Assembly: GCA_900315785.1 (NCBI GenBank)
Contig: ONAL01000003.1
Location: forward strand, 1 to 64,000
Length of the DNA stretch: 64,000 bases
Reading direction: 5' to 3'
Origin: an uncultured Eubacteriales bacterium
GTDB taxonomy: Bacteria > Bacillota > Clostridia > Oscillospirales > Acutalibacteraceae
A program made the translations under genes and the position numbers. Positions within the stretch are counted from its first letter, which is position 1. The number at the start of each line of letters is the position of its first letter. The notes beneath the pieces are model-generated. The model worked only from the letters and a program-made list of their open reading frames with translations. It was not told the origin of the DNA and made no database searches. Below, one piece after another: positions 1 to 7,932 of the stretch.

Positions 1-1876
1 TCTTGTTGTCGGTCTTGTAGGTGACCTTGCCCTGAGCCTTTGTGACGGCGACAGCCTTCTTGATTGTCGTCGCTTTCTTCGAGTTGGCTGTTACGGACTT
101 TTTGGCTGCGACCCTGACGGGGTTCTTCGCCTTTGTAATCTTAAAGGTCTTAATGAAAAAACCCTCATAATCGCCCGCGGATGTAATTACCGCGTAAGCT
201 GTGCCGACGTCCGTGTTGTTCTTGTAGGTTACGATAAAGTCGACGTCCTCGGTGAGCGCGTGACCCTCAGGGTCTTTGACTGTAATGTTCTGGGTAAGAG
301 CCTTGCCCGTGTAGGTCTTGTTCTTAATGCCCGTAATCTTGAAATTGCCGATGTCCGAGCCGCTCTCGGGAGCTTCGGGCTCTTTAACTGTCGGGAATGT
401 GAGTGAGACTTTGATTACCATTTTCTTGTCATAGCCGTCGACGGAACGGGTCTCTGCAGGCTTGCCGTTTACGAATGACCTGACGTCGGGAGCTCCGTCC
501 ATCAAGGGGAACCTGTAGCCATCGTCGGCTGTTACCGTGAAGGTCACGGTGTACTGACTGCCCGCGTCGAACTTGTCGCCTTCTTCAAGAAATCTCTCGG
601 CTGTGTTGTCCCACCACTGAATTGTACTGCCGTCAACCGTAATGTCCTCGGTTGTTGTCGAGAAGGTTGTTTCGGCGACGTCGCCTGCTCTGGGAACGGC
701 AACGTCCGCAATGCTTACCGATGTAATATCCGCGGGGTCAGCGGGGTTTCCCGGAGTTTTGAAGATTGCATAGCCAGCCCAGATTTGCTTGGAGGGTTTT
801 TCGCCGTGGACTTTTAGTACTTCGACGGGCTGACCGTTGATTGTGACGTTAACGGCGGGCTCGCCCTCTTCATCGACTGCGAAATTCCAGCCTGACTTCG
901 AGTACAAATACAGACTTAAGCTGTACTTTGAATTGTAGTCAAAGCGTCCCGTCTCGCCAGTATTCCAGACCGCCTCGTAATCAACGAACCACGGGGCGTT
1001 TACCTCGTATGAGGGCTGTTGACCCGGGACAGGCGCGGGAACGTCCGTTATTTCGATATCTGTGATTGTCGACATTTCGGTAGGAGCCAAAAAGCCGAGA
1101 GCGACGCAGATTTTGTCCGAAAGTTCATAGCTGTCATATTTATTTATGCCTGACGTTCTTCCGTTAATCGTCGCCCAAACCGCGGTGTCAGCTCCGTCTA
1201 CGGCAAACTTATAGCCGGGATTTGCGGACAGGAATATTCTTGCGGTGTATGTTTCGCCGCCTGTAAAGGTATCGGACGCGTCAAGCATTTGACCTGACTT
1301 CTGCCAGTCAACGCTGTCAACCGTTACGCCCTCGGGAGCGGTGACGGTAAAATCGGGGTTCTCGCCGTCCTCGGGCTCATCAAGCCCTGTAAGCGCGACA
1401 GAATCGAGCACAGTCGGCTGAGCGGGCACGAACAAGCAAGCCAGACAGATGTACTCCGACGGTTCCCTGCCGTTGATTTTGGCAACCGACGCGTTCAGAC
1501 CGTTAATCTTCGCGGTCACGTCGGGGAAATCCTTGTCGTTGAGAACGAATTTATTTCCCGGTTCGGCTTGCAGATAAATTCTTACTCTGTACTCGCCTAA
1601 TTCCTCAAAAACGTCCGAGGAAGTCATACTGTCGATTTTCGGGGTGTTAATCTTCGACCAGCTCATACCGTAGACCGAAACGCCATCGACGTCAATTCTC
1701 AGGGCGTTCATATTCTTCTCGGGGCTGACGCCGACAACGGGCTGAACAACTCCGCTGACGAAGAGCTCGTCGATTAACTGAAGCATTTCGTTAGCGCTCG
1801 CGGTAATCGGCGCGGCAGCGAACACGCTGACCGCCATAAGCAGAGCGAGAATAATACTCAACGGTTTTTTAAACAT
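1..1876 (-). CDS. Secreted repeat protein, C-terminus cut by window edge
   Basis: The frame stays open from an ATG at 1876 to the window edge, so about 625 residues are seen and the end is missing. A strong AGGAGG lies just upstream of the start. The N-terminus is a signal peptide (MFKKPLSIILALLMAVSVFA then AAP). Four degenerate repeats of roughly 100-110 residues follow, each with a hydrophobic strand pattern, a Y/W-K/N-F segment (GYKFAVDG, GWNFAVDE, GYRFPLMD) and an INGxxxxxxK/VNGKP turn. The tail begins with GIKNKTYTGKAL and continues into a lysine-rich VAAKKSVTANSKK stretch shared with the LRR protein at 44825-47248. It is probably a cell-surface or secreted protein. The repeat family is not recognised, so binding partner and function are unknown. 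Confidence 0.85.
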   Translation of the reverse strand, partial: MFKKPLSIILALLMAVSVFAAAPITASANEMLQLIDELFVSGVVQPVVGVSPEKNMNALRIDVDGVSVYGMSWSKINTPKIDSMTSSDVFEELGEYRVRIYLQAEPGNKFVLNDKDFPDVTAKINGLNASVAKINGREPSEYICLACLFVPAQPTVLDSVALTGLDEPEDGENPDFTVTAPEGVTVDSVDWQKSGQMLDASDTFTGGETYTARIFLSANPGYKFAVDGADTAVWATINGRTSGINKYDSYELSDKICVALGFLAPTEMSTITDIEITDVPAPVPGQQPSYEVNAPWFVDYEAVWNTGETGRFDYNSKYSLSLYLYSKSGWNFAVDEEGEPAVNVTINGQPVEVLKVHGEKPSKQIWAGYAIFKTPGNPADPADITSVSIADVAVPRAGDVAETTFSTTTEDITVDGSTIQWWDNTAERFLEEGDKFDAGSQYTVTFTVTADDGYRFPLMDGAPDVRSFVNGKPAETRSVDGYDKKMVIKVSLTFPTVKEPEAPESGSDIGNFKITGIKNKTYTGKALTQNITVKDPEGHALTEDVDFIVTYKNNTDVGTAYAVITSAGDYEGFFIKTFKITKAKNPVRVAAKKSVTANSKKATTIKKAVAVTKAQGKVTYKTDNK

Positions 1877-2003
1877 AAGAATCCCTCCTTAATCTGTTTA
1901 CGTTCATTGTACCATATTATCACGATAAAGTGTTGTACAAATTTTCATTTGCGTATTTGTGCAATCCGTACAGCAGCTCTGCCGTAATGTAAAAAAACTC
2001 CGA

Positions 2004-2117
2004 AAACTGATGCAGTGCCTCAGTTTCAAAAAACAACTGAGGCAGCGAAAACTCAGTGTTTATGCGGCTTTGAGGCACTTGCATCAGTTGCATCAGTTTT
2101 TTGGACTATAGGGTGCG
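2004..2117 (+). repeat. Left 114-bp inverted-repeat arm
   Basis: This arm matches the reverse complement of 4022-4135. It holds five copies or near-copies of an octamer: CTGATGCA at 2007-2014, TGCCTCAG at 2016-2023, CTGAGGCA at 2037-2044, and TGCATCAG at 2080-2087 and 2089-2096. The first two copies form a hairpin-like palindrome. The dense, oriented copies resemble iterons or a protein-binding cluster more than ordinary IS ends. Confidence 0.85.
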
Positions 2118-2154
2118 GCGGAGGACTTATCCGAACAGGTAATTACGAATTGAC

Positions 2155-3903
2155 TTACTCTTCGTTCAGAATGAACTCAATCGCTTTTTTCCTGAGAGCT
2201 ATATACCTTCGATTCTTTCCCGCGAACCTCAGTGAGACCGTGTTGCCGCTCTGGAGAGTCTTTATCAAGCCCTCCTCAGCGAGCTGTTTTACAAGAGCGG
2301 CGCACGAGACGGAGAAGCTCTCGCCCTGTTCGTCGCAAAGCTTTCTGACCGCTCGGTGAGCGGTTTCTCTGTTGAGATACAGATATTCGTCGTCCTCGCA
2401 GCCGATAAAGTTGTGAGGCACAAACTGCTCCTTGACCCTCAGGTGAACGACCGAGACAGCCTCAGACTCAATCAGAGAGCAAATCTTCTTGACAAAAACC
2501 GTTGTCGGTCTCTCGCTTTCGATGCGGTCGCTCTGACGGTTCGCAAGATTATTGAGCAGAATTTCAAACTCGTCCTCGAGCGCTTCGGCTCTCTGACTGT
2601 CTGTCACACCATAATCCTTGAGGAACATCGTAAAAAAATACATTCCGATACGGAGCCACGCGACGGTCTCGGGCACTCTGCCGTGACATTCGGCGGAGTT
2701 CTTCATAAACTCGTCACGGTACAGCTCGAACTGCTGCTTCAGGAGACGGGAATACTCCGAATCCTTGCCGTCGTTTATGAAGCTTTTCAGCCACTCCGTG
2801 TAGGCGAACATTGTTCTTCTGAAAACACCCTGTTCAGCCATATGCTGAAACCTTGTGAGCGCCTGAAGGTCAACGTCGCCGTCCCTGAGCTTCAATGAGA
2901 AATACCGCGCCGTTCCGCTCTCGCCGATGTTCGGAGGGAGCTCCGAGGTCACAATCGCGTTGCCGAGAGGCGGTCGGGCTTCCATTAAAGTTGAGTCGGC
3001 TCTGAGCCGTCCTCTGCCTGTTCTGTCGCCGTAGGCTCGCATAATCGACTGCGCCGTCGCGGTCAGCTTTTTCTCGTCGTCGCGTCCGCTCGGGTGAAAG
3101 TCGTCAATGCAGGTGAGCACATCCTTCAGCGCGAATGAGTTGTGAATAATACTGTTCGCCGTATCGCGGAAGCTCAGCGGAAGGTTTCCCGAATTGAAGC
3201 TGCCGAAAAACGAAAGAAACAGCGCCGCCAGCGTGCTCTTGCGCGTTCCCGTTCTGCCGATGAGGTTGAGCACGAACCGAGGCATACAGCCAGCCTGTCT
3301 CAGAAACTCACCCAGCGGAGTGAGGAAGGTGAACGCGAGCAGCGTGAGGATAATCTCCCTCGGAGCGGGCGGAAGCTCCGTGAGCTTATACGCCGCCTTC
3401 AAATCCGAAACGTCAAACGAGTTTTCCTTGCAATACGACGCGAGCTTGCCCTTGAGCTGAACATCGTACATATCGTCGGCAGGCAGAAGGAAATGCCACT
3501 CGCCGTTAATCTTCTTCCAGCCCGTATGCTCAAACACAATTATCTGCTGAGCGTACTTTGCTGTCTGCTGAATCAGATAGCGGACATATTCCTTGACGGA
3601 CGAACCGACCTCGAGAATACATTTCGCTCCCCACTTCTGTATCAGCCAGTTGAAGCTGCCGAGCTCGGCTCCGCTCACGTCAGCCTCGGGAAGAACGCTT
3701 CCGTCAGCGTGAATGCCCGATAGAGTCAGGAGCTTGACCTCCTCCGCTCCGTCGTCGACGGTTTTCTCTACCGAAATGAACGGCGCAAAGTTGCAGAGTC
3801 TGGTTACCTTTTCGCCGTTTTTCGAGCTTGATTTTCGGTAGATACAGCCGTCCTTAATCTGAAAAACGCTCGGATATCTCTTTGTGATATCGCTTTGATT
3901 CAT
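2155..3903 (-). CDS. DUF927-like AAA+/SF3-type ATPase
   Basis: The product has 582 residues. The start at 3903 is chosen because an AAGGAGG sits 7-8 nt upstream; an upstream in-frame start at 4083 would lie inside the inverted repeat. Walker A (GRTGTRKST, about residues 216-224), Walker B (LTCIDDFHP, 263-271) and a sensor-1-like asparagine (GNAIVTSE, 314-321) indicate a P-loop ATPase of the kind annotated as DUF927 in phages and integrative elements, some fused to primases. No primase domain is visible in the first 200 residues. The last ~100 residues look like a winged-helix region (AALVKQLAEEGLIKTL). It is the only gene between the inverted repeats and may act on them, for example as a replication helicase; that role is inferred. 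Confidence 0.75.
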   Translation of the reverse strand: MNQSDITKRYPSVFQIKDGCIYRKSSSKNGEKVTRLCNFAPFISVEKTVDDGAEEVKLLTLSGIHADGSVLPEADVSGAELGSFNWLIQKWGAKCILEVGSSVKEYVRYLIQQTAKYAQQIIVFEHTGWKKINGEWHFLLPADDMYDVQLKGKLASYCKENSFDVSDLKAAYKLTELPPAPREIILTLLAFTFLTPLGEFLRQAGCMPRFVLNLIGRTGTRKSTLAALFLSFFGSFNSGNLPLSFRDTANSIIHNSFALKDVLTCIDDFHPSGRDDEKKLTATAQSIMRAYGDRTGRGRLRADSTLMEARPPLGNAIVTSELPPNIGESGTARYFSLKLRDGDVDLQALTRFQHMAEQGVFRRTMFAYTEWLKSFINDGKDSEYSRLLKQQFELYRDEFMKNSAECHGRVPETVAWLRIGMYFFTMFLKDYGVTDSQRAEALEDEFEILLNNLANRQSDRIESERPTTVFVKKICSLIESEAVSVVHLRVKEQFVPHNFIGCEDDEYLYLNRETAHRAVRKLCDEQGESFSVSCAALVKQLAEEGLIKTLQSGNTVSLRFAGKNRRYIALRKKAIEFILNEE

Positions 3904-4021
3904 AATCCAAGCCTCCTTTCGTATAAGTGTAAGGAGAAAAACCCCTTCACTTATCCCGAAAAAACGCCGATTTTTGCATAGTTTTGTGCAAATTTCGAAA
4001 AAGTTTTTTTGAAGTTTTTTT

Positions 4022-4135
4022 CGCACCCTATAGTCCAAAAAACTGATGCAACTGATGCAAGTGCCGCAAAGCCGCATAAACACTGGGTTTTTGCTGCCTC
4101 AGTTGTTTTTTGAAACTGATGCACTGCATCAGTTT
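4022..4135 (-). repeat. Right 114-bp inverted-repeat arm
   Basis: Reverse complement of the left arm with about five mismatches. Read on the minus strand it starts with AAACTGATGCAG and a 23-nt near-perfect palindrome, and ends with the 17-base GGACTATAGGGTGCG-type segment also found at 2103-2117. It lies upstream of the ATPase gene, between its start and the feo terminator. Confidence 0.85.
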
Positions 4136-4144
4136 GCCGCGGCA

Positions 4145-4184
4145 CAAAAAAGGAGCAGACGCGGAATTGTCCGTGTCTGCTTCC
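4145..4184 (-). terminator. Terminator of the feo operon
   Basis: A stem of about 11 bp (GCAGACGCGGA paired with TCCGTGTCTGC, one G-U) with an ATTG loop is followed on the minus strand by six T residues at 4150-4145. It ends the minus-strand iron operon and directly abuts the right inverted-repeat arm. Confidence 0.75.
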
Positions 4185-4196
4185 TTATAGCTTGAA

Positions 4197-4251
4197 TTAT
4201 TTCACTTTAATTTTAACCGTTTTGGAAACGCTTGCGCTCTTGTGGTTTGTG
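4197..4251 (-). pseudogene. Possible C-terminal scrap of a surface-protein module
   Basis: Directly after the stop of the FeoB-associated gene, a short minus-strand frame reads NHKSASVSKTVKIKVK then stop. This resembles the ends of the secreted proteins in this window (KIKVKVV at 9856, VTIKILVK at 44825). It has no start or body of its own. I read it as the last residues of a deleted surface-protein gene; at this length chance cannot be excluded. Confidence 0.35.
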
Positions 4252-4428
4252 TTATTTTTTATGACAGGAGCCTTGCATGGCGCAGCCCTTGCAGTTTCCG
4301 CAGCTGCAGACCACGGATTTGCCCTGCTTTTTCTTTTTTACCATACTGAATATAATCGCGGCAACAATGCCTATCAGCACGGCGCAGATAATGATTGTCC
4401 AAAAATTGCTTATAATCCAAGCAAGCAT
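4252..4428 (-). CDS. FeoB-associated Cys-rich membrane protein
   Basis: This is a 58-residue protein starting 4 nt after the feoB stop, with an AAGGGG ribosome-binding site inside the feoB end. It has one membrane helix (residues 3-30, WIISNFWTIIICAVLIGIV) and a cytosolic tail with KKKK followed by CSCGNCKGCAMQGSCHKK. That layout, a single helix plus clustered cysteines directly after feoB, is the FeoB-associated Cys-rich family. The cysteines probably bind or pass on iron during ferrous uptake, but no mechanism is shown here. It is the last gene of the feo operon. Confidence 0.85.
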   Translation of the reverse strand: MLAWIISNFWTIIICAVLIGIVAAIIFSMVKKKKQGKSVVCSCGNCKGCAMQGSCHKK

Positions 4429-4432
4429 ATAA

Positions 4433-6901
4433 TCAGCCCCTTATTTTAAGCTTGCTCGCTTCCTTATACGGCTTGAAGAGCATAAACAGCATACCCGCAA
4501 TCAGCAGGATTGAAACAATCAATCCGATGACGTTCAGGCTGCCTGTGAACGCTCCGCCAATCTGGTTGATGCACAGCGCGATTACATAGGCAAAGCCGCA
4601 CTGATACGCGATAGCGAACGCTGTCCACTTTGCTGAGTTCATTTCACGGCGTATTGCGCCCATAGCCGCAAAGCAGGGAGCGCACAGCAGATTGAACACG
4701 AGGAAGGAGAAGCCTGTTACGCTTGTGAATACGCTTGCGAGCGTCGCCCAAGTGCTGAGCTCTCCGCCGCCGTACAGAACGCCCATTGTGCCGACGATGT
4801 TCTCCTTGGCGATAAGTCCCGTAATCGAAGCCACAGCCGCCTGCCAGTTACCCCAGCCGAGAGGTGAGAAAATCCAGGCGATTCCGTTGCCGAACGCCGC
4901 GAGCATACTCTTGCTGATTTCATCCTCACCGAGCATTGTGAAGGAACCGTCAACAAATCCGAAGCGGCTCAGGAACCAGAGAACGATAGTTGAAAGCAGG
5001 ATGATTGTACCCGCCTTTTTGATGAACGACCAGCCGCGCTCCCACATTGAGCGGAGCACGTTGCCGATTGTCGGCATATGGTAAGCGGGAAGCTCCATAA
5101 CAAACGGAGCGGGCTCACCCGCGAACGGCTTTGTCTTTTTGAGCATAATACCCGAGACGATAATTGCCGCCATACCGATGAAGTACGCGCCTGTGCTCAC
5201 CCACGGCGAGCCGCCGAAAATAGCGCCCGCAATCATTGCGATAAAGGGAACCTTTGCTCCGCAGGGAATGAAGGTTGTCGTCATAATAGTCATACGTCGG
5301 TCGCGCTCATTCTCAATTGTTCGCGACGCCATAATACCGGGGATACCGCAGCCCGTACCAATCAGAATCGGGATAAACGACTTACCCGAAAGACCGAAGC
5401 GGCGGAAAATTCGGTCGAGTACAAAGGCGATACGCGCCATATAACCGCAGGCTTCAAGGAAAGCGAGCAGCAGGAACAGTACGAGCATTTGAGGTACAAA
5501 TCCGAGCACGGCGCCTACGCCGCCGATAATTCCGTCAAGAATCAGTCCCGAGAGCCACTCGGGTGCGTTAGCTGCTTCGAGCCAGCCCTCCACAATCTTC
5601 GGAACACCCTGAACCCAGATTCCGAACTCGGCAGGGTCATTTGGCTTGCCTTCGTTCTTCTCGAAAACCTCGGCGGCATCCTTGAAGTCTTTGCCTGTAA
5701 CGGTTTCTTCGCCGACCTCAAGCGTATCCTCATCCTCTGATTCGTATGTAAACTCCGCGCTGTCCTTTACGTTTGCCGCAAAGGTTTTAACGGCAGACAC
5801 AGCCTTGGCGGCGTCATAATCTTCACTCTCAAAGTCAAGCGCGTCGGAAAGTGCCTTATCACCTGCAACTCCCGCTACGCCTTCCAGCACGCCTACAGCA
5901 TCGGCGTGCTCTTCAGCTTCAGCGTCGCCGATTCCGACGAGGTGATAACCGTCGCCGAACAAGCCGTCGTTAGCCCAGTCGGTCGCGCCCTTACCTACAC
6001 CGACCATCGCGATATAGTAAACAAGGAACATAACAAGAATGAAAATCGGCAGACCGAGCCAGCGGTTGGTGACAACCTTGTCGATTTTATCCGATGTCGA
6101 GAGCTTACCCTTCTGTTTATTCTTGTAAACGCCGCCTATAATCTTGCTGATATAAACGTAACGTTCGTTGGTGATGATGCTTTCGGCGTCATCGTCGTAT
6201 TCTTCCTCAACGCACTTGATGTCGTTTTCAACGTGTTTCAATGTGCCTTCGCTGAGTCCGAGCTTTTCGATAACCTTGTCGTCGCGCTCGAAAATCTTGA
6301 CCGCGTACCAGCGCTGCTGTTCCTCGGGAAGCTCATGCACACAGGCTTCCTCGATATGAGCAATCGCGTGCTCAACCGAGCCCTCAAACGGGTGCTTGGG
6401 AACAGGCTTTTTGCTCTCGGCTGCTGTTATTGCCGCTTCGGCGGCTTCCTTAATGCCTTTGCCCTTCAGCGCGGAGATTTCAACAACCTTGCAGCCCAAA
6501 GCGCGGCTGAGCTCGGATGTGTTGATTTTGACGCCTGTTTTCTCCACAACGTCCATCATATTGATTGCGATAACAACGGGGATTCCCAGCTCGCAAAGCT
6601 GCGTCGTCAGATACAGGTTTCGCTCAAGGTTCGTGCCGTCAACGATATTCAGAATCGCGTCGGGGCGCTCGTCAATCAGGTAGTTACGCGCGACGACCTC
6701 CTCCATTGTGTACGGAGAAAGCGAGTAAATACCGGGAAGGTCGGTAACGGTAACGTCGCTGTGCTTCTTCAGCTTGCCTTCCTTTTTCTCTACGGTAACG
6801 CCGGGCCAGTTGCCGACAAATTGGTTGGCACCTGTCAGCGCGTTGAACAGCGTTGTTTTTCCGCTGTTCGGGTTGCCCGCTAAAGCAATATTAATTTTCA
6901 T
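4433..6901 (-). CDS. feoB: Ferrous iron transporter FeoB
   Basis: The protein has 822 residues and is the membrane ferrous iron importer. The N-terminal G domain shows G1 GNPNSGKT (residues 9-16), G3 DLPG (54-57) and G4 NMMD (114-117). The membrane part contains the Gate motifs around GYMARIAFVLDR and PCGAKVPF and a later NLLCAPCFAAMGAIRRE segment. A long acidic stretch of about 120 residues (from roughly 315, GDAEAEEHADAV through FEKNEGKPND) separates the first membrane helix from the core; it is soluble-looking and makes the protein longer than the usual ~770 residues. The gene lies downstream of two feoA genes and a DtxR-family regulator, with a palindrome in the gap before it. Confidence 0.97.
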   Translation of the reverse strand: MKINIALAGNPNSGKTTLFNALTGANQFVGNWPGVTVEKKEGKLKKHSDVTVTDLPGIYSLSPYTMEEVVARNYLIDERPDAILNIVDGTNLERNLYLTTQLCELGIPVVIAINMMDVVEKTGVKINTSELSRALGCKVVEISALKGKGIKEAAEAAITAAESKKPVPKHPFEGSVEHAIAHIEEACVHELPEEQQRWYAVKIFERDDKVIEKLGLSEGTLKHVENDIKCVEEEYDDDAESIITNERYVYISKIIGGVYKNKQKGKLSTSDKIDKVVTNRWLGLPIFILVMFLVYYIAMVGVGKGATDWANDGLFGDGYHLVGIGDAEAEEHADAVGVLEGVAGVAGDKALSDALDFESEDYDAAKAVSAVKTFAANVKDSAEFTYESEDEDTLEVGEETVTGKDFKDAAEVFEKNEGKPNDPAEFGIWVQGVPKIVEGWLEAANAPEWLSGLILDGIIGGVGAVLGFVPQMLVLFLLLAFLEACGYMARIAFVLDRIFRRFGLSGKSFIPILIGTGCGIPGIMASRTIENERDRRMTIMTTTFIPCGAKVPFIAMIAGAIFGGSPWVSTGAYFIGMAAIIVSGIMLKKTKPFAGEPAPFVMELPAYHMPTIGNVLRSMWERGWSFIKKAGTIILLSTIVLWFLSRFGFVDGSFTMLGEDEISKSMLAAFGNGIAWIFSPLGWGNWQAAVASITGLIAKENIVGTMGVLYGGGELSTWATLASVFTSVTGFSFLVFNLLCAPCFAAMGAIRREMNSAKWTAFAIAYQCGFAYVIALCINQIGGAFTGSLNVIGLIVSILLIAGMLFMLFKPYKEASKLKIRG

Positions 6902-6927
6902 TTCATTTCCTCATTTCTACAGTTTGA

Positions 6928-6943
6928 GTTAGCTATATCTAAC
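6928..6943. promoter_or_regulatory. Iron-box-like palindrome before feoB
   Basis: GTTAG-CTATAT-CTAAC is a 16-bp palindrome in the 57-bp gap between the second feoA and feoB. The same half-sites with the same 6-nt spacing occur at 7435-7450 and 7891-7906. It probably binds the adjacent DtxR-family regulator and implies an additional control point or internal promoter for feoB. Confidence 0.65.
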
Positions 6944-6958
6944 CTTGTGGTTAAAAAA

Positions 6959-7180
6959 TTATTCAACCTCTACCATTTCAGCGTCAGCCTTACGGATAGA
7001 AAGCTGATAGCCGCGGACGGTGACCTCCATAGGGTCGCCTAAGGGAGCAACCTTCTGCACCTTGATTTCGACTCCTTTTGTGATTCCCATATCCATAATA
7101 CGGCGCTTAACAGCACCCTCACCGCGGAGCTTCTTTACCTTGCAGGAGCTGCCGACGGCAACGTCTCTGAGTGTTTTCAT
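6959..7180 (-). CDS. feoA: FeoA-family protein (second copy)
   Basis: The product has 73 residues from an ATG at 7180 preceded by AAAGGAGG. It is an SH3-like FeoA fold (LRDVAVGSSCKVKKLRGEGAVKRRIMDMGITKGVEIKVQKVAPLGDP), with the conserved RRRxMDMG-type turn (VKRRIMDMGITKG) and GDPMEV. FeoA proteins are small cytosolic partners needed for FeoB-mediated ferrous iron uptake. It starts 13 nt after the first feoA and lies ahead of feoB in the same operon. Longer in-frame starts upstream overlap the first feoA and lack a ribosome-binding site. Confidence 0.93.
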   Translation of the reverse strand: MKTLRDVAVGSSCKVKKLRGEGAVKRRIMDMGITKGVEIKVQKVAPLGDPMEVTVRGYQLSIRKADAEMVEVE

Positions 7181-7193
7181 AATAAACCTCCTT

Positions 7194-7403
7194 TTACACA
7201 AATATCTTCTGCGCCATTTCCCTGCTGACGGCAATACGCGCATTTTTGACATTGACAATCAGATTGCCGCCCATAGAGCTGACAACCGTGACAGCGGCAC
7301 CCGATACAAAACCGAGATTCTGCAGGTGTGCCCTGACGTCGGCGTTACCGCCGATTCGTTTGATAATTATTTCTTCGCCGACAGCGGCGAGAGTAAGCGG
7401 CAT
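7194..7403 (-). CDS. feoA: FeoA-family protein (first copy)
   Basis: The product has 69 residues, with GRIGGN-type features (IIIKRIGGNADVRAHLQNLGFVSGAAV, VVSSMGGNLIV, ARIAVSREMAQKI) matching FeoA domains. The start ATG follows an AAAAGGGG ribosome-binding site. It is more divergent than the second copy, so the two are probably not interchangeable. It is the first transport gene of the operon, following the regulator, with a GTTAG-N6-CTAAC palindrome at 7435-7450 just upstream. Confidence 0.92.
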   Translation of the reverse strand: MPLTLAAVGEEIIIKRIGGNADVRAHLQNLGFVSGAAVTVVSSMGGNLIVNVKNARIAVSREMAQKIFV

Positions 7404-7434
7404 AGCAATACCCCTTTTCTGTTATTTATAAATA

Positions 7435-7450
7435 GTTAGTTTATGCTAAC
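7435..7450. promoter_or_regulatory. Iron-box-like palindrome before feoA
   Basis: GTTAG-TTTATG-CTAAC lies 31 nt upstream of the first feoA and 15 nt downstream of the regulator stop codon. It shares exact half-sites and spacing with 6928-6943 and 7891-7906, so it is a likely operator. Confidence 0.7.
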
Positions 7451-7464
7451 CGTATAACCAAAAA

Positions 7465-7869
7465 TTAATCGTCCTTCTTCTCAAAAGAAGACGACGCGCG
7501 GACAACCCGCAGAAACTGCCTCAGCTCGACAATCGCCCTAAGCGACTCGTCGCTGATTCCGTGTTCCATAACGCAGGCATCCTCATCCGCTGTTTTTTTA
7601 TCAACGCCCAAATCAGTCAGCAAGCCCGAGATGGCTTCGTTCCGTTTTATGACGTCATTACCGATTTTTTCGCCTTTTTCCGTCAGTTCAATGGTACGGT
7701 CAGGATTAAGGATAAGGTAACCCGCCGCCTCCATTCCTTTGAGCGCGATAGACACCGTCGGCTTTGATACTCCCAGCTCACGCGCGATAAACGCTCCGCG
7801 CACCGAGCCGTTTTCTCTGAAGCGACAGATGATTTTCATATAATCCTCTACCTTTTGATTACGTTCCAT
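7465..7869 (-). CDS. DtxR/MntR-family metal-dependent repressor
   Basis: The 134-residue protein has an N-terminal winged helix (VRGAFIARELGVSKPTVSIALKGMEAAGYL) and a dimerisation/metal-binding part with the family's GNDVIKRNEAISGLL and DACVMEHGISDESL segments; the C, E and H in that stretch are typical metal ligands. It lacks the C-terminal SH3-like domain, as in MntR-sized members. It heads the feo operon and is flanked by GTTAG-N6-CTAAC palindromes, so iron-dependent autoregulation and repression of feoAAB is the likely role. Manganese sensing is less likely given the neighbours. Confidence 0.9.
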   Translation of the reverse strand: MERNQKVEDYMKIICRFRENGSVRGAFIARELGVSKPTVSIALKGMEAAGYLILNPDRTIELTEKGEKIGNDVIKRNEAISGLLTDLGVDKKTADEDACVMEHGISDESLRAIVELRQFLRVVRASSSFEKKDD

Positions 7870-7890
7870 TTACTTTCCCTCGGTAAAACA

Positions 7891-7906
7891 GTTAGCATAG
7901 ACTAAC
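7891..7906. promoter_or_regulatory. Iron-box-like palindrome upstream of the dtxR-type gene
   Basis: GTTAG-CATAGA-CTAAC lies in the 5' leader of the operon, 22 nt before the regulator start and about 40 nt downstream of the predicted transcription start. Confidence 0.7.
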
Positions 7907-7932
7907 CTTGAAGCAAACTATAAAAGTCAGGC

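Larger units (their letters stand above)
2004..4135. mobile_element. Candidate inverted-repeat element carrying one DUF927-like ATPase
   Basis: Two 114-bp arms (2004-2117 and 4022-4135) are reverse complements of each other with about five internal mismatches, and they enclose a single gene on the minus strand. No transposase, integrase or relaxase lies inside. The outer edge of the right arm is about 10 bp from the terminator of the iron operon. No clear target-site duplication is visible next to the outer ends. Calling it mobile is an inference from the boundaries and the helicase-like cargo; a local inverted duplication around a resident gene is the main alternative. Confidence 0.55.

Noticed and set aside
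2015..2359. ORF starting in the left repeat arm, with a similar peptide at 3951-4145 in the right arm
   Set aside because: The matching peptides arise because the arms are inverted copies; neither has a ribosome-binding site, and the left one runs opposite to the ATPase gene.
5906..6883. 325-codon plus-strand ORF opposite feoB
   Set aside because: It lies wholly over a clear feoB and shows no family features.
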